A stretch of DNA of 6,471 nt from the NCBI GenBank assembly GCA_024280785.1, contig JAJRPK010000445.1, positions 1-6,471 on the forward strand, in the 5' to 3' direction. Below, piece by piece: positions 1 through 4,015 of this stretch (its first letter is position 1; each line of letters begins with the position of its first letter). A program made the translations under genes and the position numbers. Below the pieces are notes generated by a model. The model made no database searches. It worked only from the letters and a program-made list of their open reading frames with translations, and had not been told where the DNA came from. This stretch comes from Gammaproteobacteria bacterium (lineage in GTDB: Bacteria; Pseudomonadota; Gammaproteobacteria; Pseudomonadales; UBA7434).

Positions 1-212
1 CGCGGCTCACAGTACGCGAGTAAGTTGCACCGACATTTCTTAAAAAATCATGGCCTACGCGCTTCGATGGGCGATGTATGTGCTAGTTGGGAAAGTGCGA
101 TGTTGCGGATTACATCTGCTATTACAACAAAGATCGGTTACACACTGTCAATGACAGCTTGTAGCCGATTAACTATGAGCTGTCTCAAGTGAATGTGTTC
201 GGTTCGACTTGA
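1..212 (+). pseudogene. IS3-family OrfB transposase C-terminus, internally deleted
   Basis: Frame 1 from base 1 reads RGSQYAS, then LKNHGLRASMGD and a degraded CASWESA. These match the segment just after the second catalytic Asp of IS3 OrfB (family pattern DRGSQY...HG.R.SM...G.CWDNA..E.FF). From about base 99 the similarity continues in another frame with DVADYI, YYNKDRLHTVN, DSL, a TAG stop at 162-164, then PINYEL and a TGA at 210-212. Family members usually have LSP(I/V).YE here, so the TAG probably arose from a TCG serine codon. The segment expected between these blocks, which carries the catalytic Glu (E.FF), is missing. This implies a deletion of roughly 25-30 codons that also shifted the frame. 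The domain identity is recognised by eye; the deletion size is an estimate from the family layout. Confidence 0.8.
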
Positions 213-214
213 CC
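209..214 (+). promoter_or_regulatory. Possible outward -35 box in the IS end
   Basis: TTGACC lies inside the putative right terminal repeat and faces the FTR1-like gene. Outward -35 boxes in IS3-family right ends are known to make hybrid promoters with a -10 in flanking DNA. At 16-18 bases downstream only CGAAGT, GAAGTA and AAGTAG are found, and none is a convincing -10. The site is therefore half a promoter at best. The gene may instead depend on read-through from further upstream. Confidence 0.2.
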
Positions 215-244
215 AGAACAACACTTGTCGCGAAGTAGGTCTGA

Positions 245-1021
245 ATGTTTCTAAATATCATTGCGACAGTTTTAAGGGAAACACTTGAGGCCGGCGTATT
301 AATCAGCCTACTGTTGTCTATTGGTCATAGTTATCATTTTAATGCGTTCTGGATTGCACCCAGTATTATTATGGGAGCCTTTGGTGCTTTCCTTTATGTG
401 ATAAATTTGGGTTACATATCTGATTGGGCGGGTTATGTTGGACAGGAATTATTTAATGCTTCACTTCACTTTTTTATTTTTGCTGTGTTGGCTTTAATAA
501 TATCTGTTTTAGAAAAACCCTTACTCATAAAAACCCAAACACTTAAAATATTTTTGAGTGTCGTTGTTGCATTGGCTTTTGTCGGAGAGGGTGGGGAACT
601 GTTTGTTTTTTACAGCGGCTATATTCAGAATACAAATATTCTGTTGGGTGCTATAGCGGGTGGAGTAATAGGTCTGTCAATAGGGGCAAGTGTTGGTGCG
701 TTATTTTATTCCCTGATAGCTACACTGCCTGCCCATTATTCTGTCAAGCTTCGTATGCTAATGTTTTATTTTTTGTCTGCAGGGATGGCATTACAAGGGG
801 CTAAATTACTTATTCAAGCGGATTGGCTTCCCAGTTATCAGCCGTTGTGGGATACAAATCAGTGGTTGCCAGAAAATTCGTTCGTCGGGCAGCTCGTTTA
901 TGCTGTTTTTGCCTATGAAGCAACCCCTTCGATAATAGAAGTCACGTTTTATATCTGTGCCGTTTGCATAATATTTTCGCTTAGATTCATGAATAAAGCC
1001 CATGTTGATTGCGAGGAATGA
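245..1021 (+). CDS. FTR1/EfeU-family metal permease, divergent
   Basis: This is a 258-residue polytopic inner-membrane protein of the iron/lead transporter (FTR1/EfeU) family, whose members move iron through paired REGxE glutamate motifs. The first motif is RETLEAG at residues 11-17 in the first membrane helix. The second is GEGGE at 114-118, keeping both glutamates but with Gly in place of the usual Arg. FAYEATPSIIEV near residues 222-233 resembles the conserved C-terminal helix start of EfeU (GY.A.PS). Hydrophobic segments lie near 13-28, 36-57, 73-90, 100-113, 132-160, 171-190 and 229-247. The start is firm: an in-frame TGA at 242-244 precedes it, the N-terminus matches the family, and a modest AGTAGG ribosome site ends 5 bases upstream. 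It is on the same strand as the czc genes and is visibly AT-richer. Its substrate is unknown; with czcICBA beside it, a divalent metal is as plausible as iron. Confidence 0.8.
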   Translation: MFLNIIATVLRETLEAGVLISLLLSIGHSYHFNAFWIAPSIIMGAFGAFLYVINLGYISDWAGYVGQELFNASLHFFIFAVLALIISVLEKPLLIKTQTLKIFLSVVVALAFVGEGGELFVFYSGYIQNTNILLGAIAGGVIGLSIGASVGALFYSLIATLPAHYSVKLRMLMFYFLSAGMALQGAKLLIQADWLPSYQPLWDTNQWLPENSFVGQLVYAVFAYEATPSIIEVTFYICAVCIIFSLRFMNKAHVDCEE

Positions 1022-1023
1022 TT

Positions 1024-1083
1024 ATGAAGCCTATTTTTTGGAACTTATCATGGCATGCTATACTCTTAGCATTAAGTGATTAA
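1024..1083 (+). CDS. Candidate 19-codon leader or gene remnant
   Basis: A GAGGA ribosome site at 1013-1017, within the last codons of the FTR1-like gene, lies 6 bases before ATG 1024. This is the best ribosome site geometry in this part of the window. The ORF encodes 19 residues, MKPIFWNLSWHAILLALSD, which look like the start of a signal peptide or membrane helix, and ends at TAA 1081-1083 inside the octamer array. An alternative ATG at 1018 overlaps the previous stop (ATGA). The peptide could be a translated leader that couples the permease gene to czcI, or the severed N-terminus of a lost membrane protein. I do not recognise it. With only one full repeat copy, its TAA would overlap the czcI ATG as TAATG, which favours a former coupling role. 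Its translation is inferred only from the ribosome site. Confidence 0.35.
   Translation: MKPIFWNLSWHAILLALSD
1038..1064 (+). promoter_or_regulatory. Candidate extended -10 promoter for czcI/czcCBA
   Basis: TGCTATACT (1056-1064) is a good extended -10 element, with TATACT at 1059-1064. A weak -35 TTGGAA lies at 1038-1043, with a short 15-base spacer; TTTTTG at 1035-1040 would give 18. Transcription would begin near 1070-1072, exactly where the octamer array starts, giving a leader of about 44 bases made of repeats. A 6-base palindrome GCATGC overlaps the spacer. No clear operator for a named metal regulator was seen. Confidence 0.45.
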
Positions 1084-1115
1084 GTGATTAAGTGATTAAG
1101 TGATTAAGTGATTAA
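1071..1115 (+). repeat. Octamer tandem repeat (ATTAAGTG), 5 copies plus 5 bases
   Basis: There are five perfect copies of ATTAAGTG at 1071-1078, 1079-1086, 1087-1094, 1095-1102 and 1103-1110, followed by ATTAA at 1111-1115. The last A is the first base of the czcI ATG. Because 8 is not a multiple of 3, every reading frame through the array meets TGA or TAA, so it is not coding. Perfect identity of the units suggests recent expansion by slippage. Copy number sets both the leader length from the candidate promoter and the distance between the 19-codon ORF's stop and the czcI start. Each unit also carries AAGTG, a weak Shine-Dalgarno-like string; the last one (1106-1110) is 4 bases from the ATG. 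Confidence 0.97.
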
Positions 1116-1435
1116 TGAGTAGTAAAACAGCCATATTGGGATTATTGATTCTATTGATGCTGGGGCAAGCTGCCCTGGCAGGTGCCGATATACATATTTT
1201 ATTTGAAGATGCCGAGCATTCGCATCACCAAGACAGCAATTCTCCAGTAGATGCAGAAGAATTCACACTTGCCGATGATTGTGGGCATTGCTGCTATAGC
1301 CACGGGTCAACGGTTGGTTTGGTTCAACAGCCTGAGAGCCTATCGGGTGTCTCCAAATCCTTTTTAAGCAGTCAATATTTGAATGCTTATCTTTCCCCAG
1401 TGTTAGATCCTTCCCTCCGCCCTCCAATTGCCTAG
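1115..1435 (+). CDS. czcI: CzcI-like small periplasmic metal-resistance protein
   Basis: A 106-residue exported protein. Residues 1-22 form a Sec signal peptide (hydrophobic stretch 7-17, likely cleavage after ALA). The mature part has an acidic, His-bearing segment (EDAEHSHHQD, 31-40) and the cluster DDCGHCCYSHG at 54-64, with three Cys and two His that could bind metal. C. metallidurans CzcI has a comparable DCGHCH motif, and czcI genes lie directly before czcCBA as here, where they affect resistance or its regulation. The C-terminus SLRPPIA is also typical of these small proteins. The start is fixed by the lack of any upstream in-frame start; it is preceded directly by the octamer array and has no strong ribosome site. 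The family call rests on the motif and position, because the proteins are short and poorly conserved. The exact role (metal buffering or sensing) is inferred. Confidence 0.7.
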   Translation: MSSKTAILGLLILLMLGQAALAGADIHILFEDAEHSHHQDSNSPVDAEEFTLADDCGHCCYSHGSTVGLVQQPESLSGVSKSFLSSQYLNAYLSPVLDPSLRPPIA

Positions 1436-1454
1436 TTAAAACAATTCAATCGTA

Positions 1455-1498
1455 GCAACTTCCTTTACGGGAAACGTTGCCTGTTTAATTTGTTTTAG
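1455..1498 (+). terminator. Hairpin with T-rich tail between czcI and czcC
   Basis: GCAAC (1455-1459) pairs with GTTGC (1476-1480), and TTCC (1460-1463) with GGAA (1470-1473). This gives a 9-bp stem with a 2-base bulge (AC, 1474-1475) and a 6-base loop. A T-rich stretch, CTGTTTAATTTGTTTT, follows. The stem is not very GC-rich and the tail is interrupted, so it is more likely a leaky terminator or attenuator, or an RNA-stabilising hairpin, than a full stop. It would let czcI be expressed more than czcCBA. The czcC ribosome site follows at 1500-1504. Confidence 0.4.
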
Positions 1499-1509
1499 CA
1501 GAGGCTTCT

Positions 1510-2787
1510 ATGAGATGTAAATATCAAAAGATTGCGTGTGCCGTTATCTGGGCAGGACTATTGTCTATTGATGCCCTAGCACAACAGAACCAAGATGATA
1601 AACGGTGGGCCAGTTGGTTGTTGGCAATATCAAGTAAATTACCAGCGATGCAATCCCTGGATAATAGCAATAAGGCTGCGGAGTGGGATTATAAGGCGGG
1701 AAAAAAGCCACTGTATAACCCCGAACTGGAGCTGGATTATGACGACAGCGATGTGCAGGAGTACGGAGTAGGAATTCGTCAAACTCTCGATTTTTCTGGT
1801 AAACGCAAAGCCTTCTCGGCTAAAGCAGACGCAAACTATACTTTGGCGAAAATCGGAATTACTCAGAAAAAGGAAAATATTCTGGCCAATGCAGTCCATG
1901 CTTTGATTGGCTATGAGGAGGCGAAGAGTTTATTGGCCTTAGTCGAGGAGCAGGAACGTATCTTGGGAAGCATGCAGAAAATTATCGTGAAGAGGCAACA
2001 GGTGGGTGATGTTTCCCAGCTGGATGTTGATTTATCTTTGCTATCGCTTTCTGAAAATTTGCAGCGCATTGCCGAGCTGGAAATCGCCTTCAATCGGGCG
2101 AAGGCAGAGTTATATGCCACGCTTGCCATTGATGATGCTCTTTTTCCGGTGCCTTCCGGCAAACTGTGGCAATCAGGGATTGTTAAACAAAATGTCAATA
2201 TATGGTTGCAGAAATCGCCCGCGTTTATTGCCGCACAGCAGACAGTGGCGGTGACAAGATCTGCAGTCTCGCTAGCCAAAGCTAATAAGAAAAGTGATCC
2301 TACTATCGGATTAAGGGCGATTAATGAACGATACCAGGACTATGTAGCCGTCTCGATTTCTTTCCCAATTAACATCAGAAACAGTTACAGCGCGGAATAC
2401 CGCGCTGCTCAAGAACGTTTGCTGCAAGCGGAGCTTGAATTTACTTCAGTTCGTCGAGAAATAGCGGGCGATTTGGTTGAGAAGCAAAATAATTATCTGA
2501 GTCAGCTAAAACACTGGCTCACGTGGCAGTCGTTAGGCGTTTCCTCAACTGCGGATAGCCGAAAGCGGATTGAACAGCAGTGGGCGATTGGCGATATCTC
2601 AACATCTGAGTATTTATTTGTCTTGCAGCAACAAGCGAATGCGTCGCTGGCGGGGCTAAGGTTGGAATCCAGTTTGGAACATGCCTGGGTCGAGTGGCTG
2701 TTAAGCACTCTAGAAGTGGAGTCTTGGTTAAATAAAATCAAAACTCGTGATCAGCTAACAGCAAAAGTATTAAGGGGTAACACATGA
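1510..2787 (+). CDS. czcC: CzcC-like outer-membrane factor (TolC family)
   Basis: A 425-residue outer-membrane factor that would form the trimeric outer-membrane and periplasmic channel of the CzcCBA exporter. The signal peptide is residues 1-24, with likely cleavage at ALA/QQ. The TolC fold is seen as two repeats. The first has NPELELDY (70-77), the EYGVGIRQTLDFSGKRKAF region (84-102; family pattern E....QPIELGGKR) and GDVSQLDVDL (166-175). The second has VAVSISFPI and a helical region ending with GDISTSEYL (361-369), the matching second-repeat signature. Long amphipathic helices lie between these. The length is normal for CzcC/CusC relatives. AGAGG at 1500-1504 is 5 bases from the ATG. The stop overlaps the czcB start (ATGA), indicating translational coupling. 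Metal specificity cannot be read from this subunit. Confidence 0.9.
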   Translation: MRCKYQKIACAVIWAGLLSIDALAQQNQDDKRWASWLLAISSKLPAMQSLDNSNKAAEWDYKAGKKPLYNPELELDYDDSDVQEYGVGIRQTLDFSGKRKAFSAKADANYTLAKIGITQKKENILANAVHALIGYEEAKSLLALVEEQERILGSMQKIIVKRQQVGDVSQLDVDLSLLSLSENLQRIAELEIAFNRAKAELYATLAIDDALFPVPSGKLWQSGIVKQNVNIWLQKSPAFIAAQQTVAVTRSAVSLAKANKKSDPTIGLRAINERYQDYVAVSISFPINIRNSYSAEYRAAQERLLQAELEFTSVRREIAGDLVEKQNNYLSQLKHWLTWQSLGVSSTADSRKRIEQQWAIGDISTSEYLFVLQQQANASLAGLRLESSLEHAWVEWLLSTLEVESWLNKIKTRDQLTAKVLRGNT

Positions 2788-3995
2788 AAATTCTAATGCA
2801 AATATTGGTGGCTTGTAGCTTGGTATATAGCTTGGTAACAGGAATCGCTTTCGCTGAAGAGGGCCATGATGACCACGGGGGTCACCAACCCCCCCCCGTA
2901 AACGCAGTATCTGGCGATGCTCATCAACATGCCGATGAGATCGACGGACAAAGTGAACAAAACGATCATGAAGAAGGAGGTGGCGTGGTTAAGCTTACTT
3001 CGGCCATGCTGGATATGGGCGGAATCCGTGTGGCGAAGATAGACGCTGTGTGGGGCGCAAAATTCTCGCTTTATGCGCCTGGTGAAATTGTCAATAACCA
3101 ATATCAAATGAGCGTCTTGTCGGTTCAGTTAGATTCAAAAGTACTTAAGCGCCATGTCGTTTTGGGAGAGCACGTCGAACAAAGTCAACCGATAGTCACT
3201 CTGTTTAGTAATGAGATGGCCGAACTGCAGCAAGCTTTGATGTTGTCCAGTCAGGAATGGGCACGAGTTAAAGCGTTAGGAAGAAAAACAGTGGGCAGTA
3301 AACGTTATGCCGAGACACGGTTGACATTTGAAACGGCCAAATCAAAAGCTCGTGCCGGCGGTATGAGTCAGCAAGCCATTAGTGGAATGCTATCGAATTC
3401 CAGCAAATATCGATTAGGCGAATACGAGATTATTGCGCCCTTTGAAGGGGTCGTATTGAACGATAATTTCCAGCAGGGACAATTTTTATCGGCGGGCGAA
3501 CCTCTCATCGACCTGGTCAATGAAGAAGAATTATGGGTCGATGTTCTCATTGCCCCAAAAGTTGGTCAGACCATTCCGTTGGGTTCAAAAGCTATCGTCA
3601 AAGTGGGCGGGAAAAACTTCGAGGCCTTTGTTATTCAAGAAAATCATGCCATTGATGAGACTACTCGAACCCGCAAGATTCGATTAAGCCTTCAGAATGA
3701 AAACCATTTACTCCATGCAGGGTATTTTGTTGACGTGCACATATCACTACCACTGGAAGGTGCTGTTATGTTGATACCGGAAACGGCTTTGATGCGATCC
3801 AGTGACGGGGACTGGACGGTGTTTGTTGAAAAAGAAGAGGGTCAATTTGAGCAGAAAGAAGTTGAGTTGATAAACACCAGTAATGGCATGCACGTTATTG
3901 AGGGCTTAAAGCCCGGTAAACGTATTGTCGTCGAGGGTGCATTTTTTGTTGCGTCCGAACTCGCTAAAAGCGGTTTCGATCCGCATAACCATTAA
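2784..3995 (+). CDS. czcB: CzcB-like periplasmic adaptor (membrane fusion protein)
   Basis: A 403-residue adaptor linking the CzcA pump to CzcC. The signal peptide ends at about residue 24 (IAFA/EE). A His/Asp/Glu-rich segment follows at 25-65 (H28, H31, H34, H47, H49, H62), likely a metal-binding N-terminal extension. The half-lipoyl motifs are near 106-141 (VLGEHVEQSQPIVTLFS at the end) and 213-245 (IIAPFEGVV, GQFLSAGEPL), flanking a helical hairpin (142-208). A beta-barrel (about 250-322) and a membrane-proximal domain (about 325-395, with GLKPGKRIVVEGAFF) follow. The protein ends DPHNH. AAGGGG at 2772-2777 is 6 bases from the ATG, which overlaps czcC by four bases. A run of nine C encodes P36-P38. 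The frame is intact, but one-base slippage there would abolish the protein. Confidence 0.92.
   Translation: MKILMQILVACSLVYSLVTGIAFAEEGHDDHGGHQPPPVNAVSGDAHQHADEIDGQSEQNDHEEGGGVVKLTSAMLDMGGIRVAKIDAVWGAKFSLYAPGEIVNNQYQMSVLSVQLDSKVLKRHVVLGEHVEQSQPIVTLFSNEMAELQQALMLSSQEWARVKALGRKTVGSKRYAETRLTFETAKSKARAGGMSQQAISGMLSNSSKYRLGEYEIIAPFEGVVLNDNFQQGQFLSAGEPLIDLVNEEELWVDVLIAPKVGQTIPLGSKAIVKVGGKNFEAFVIQENHAIDETTRTRKIRLSLQNENHLLHAGYFVDVHISLPLEGAVMLIPETALMRSSDGDWTVFVEKEEGQFEQKEVELINTSNGMHVIEGLKPGKRIVVEGAFFVASELAKSGFDPHNH
2889..2897 (+). repeat. C9 homopolymer inside czcB
   Basis: Nine consecutive C encode three prolines (codons 36-38 of czcB), after the first His-rich cluster. A G5 run (2877-2881) and the inverted repeat TGACC/GGTCA (2870-2874 and 2880-2884) lie just upstream, and G5 could also pair with part of the C tract. 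Proline could be encoded without the run, so selection has not removed a slippage-prone tract. Confidence 0.95.
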
Positions 3996-4015
3996 TCAAA
4001 ACGGAGTCAGTAGTC

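Larger units (their letters stand above)
1..220 (+). mobile_element. IS3-family insertion sequence remnant, right end
   Basis: This is the 3' part of an IS3-type element, cut on the left by the window edge. It contains decayed OrfB transposase sequence (see the pseudogene entry), followed by a putative right terminal inverted repeat at about 201-220 (GGTTCGACTTGACCAGAACA). The repeat ends in CA, as IS3-family ends do; its complement begins TGTTCTGGTCAAGT, a form I recognise from IS3-type left ends. The left end and any target-site duplication are outside the window or not identifiable, so the exact boundary at 220 is inferred. The element is non-functional. Its right end lies 24 bases before the start codon of the FTR1-like gene, so it probably replaced or separated that gene's original upstream region. 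Confidence 0.75.

Noticed and set aside
1071..1115. CRISPR array or replication iterons
   Set aside because: The octamers are contiguous with no spacers, too short for CRISPR repeats, and there is no Rep or Cas gene nearby.
1639..1899. Reverse-strand ORFs opposite czcC, czcB and czcA (for example 1639-1899, 1911-2279, 2793-3107, 4607-4849, 5671-5907)
   Set aside because: They lie opposite clearly recognisable genes, encode Cys/Ser/His-rich nonsense-like products and have no family motifs.
2808..2816. Lipoprotein signal in CzcB (LVAC, residues 8-11)
   Set aside because: The Cys is at residue 11, leaving a very short hydrophobic region, and a good signal peptidase I site (IAFA/EE) follows at residue 24.
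2889..2897. czcB as a frameshifted pseudogene at the C9 tract
   Set aside because: With nine C the frame is open from signal peptide to the C-terminal DPHNH, so the gene is intact as given.
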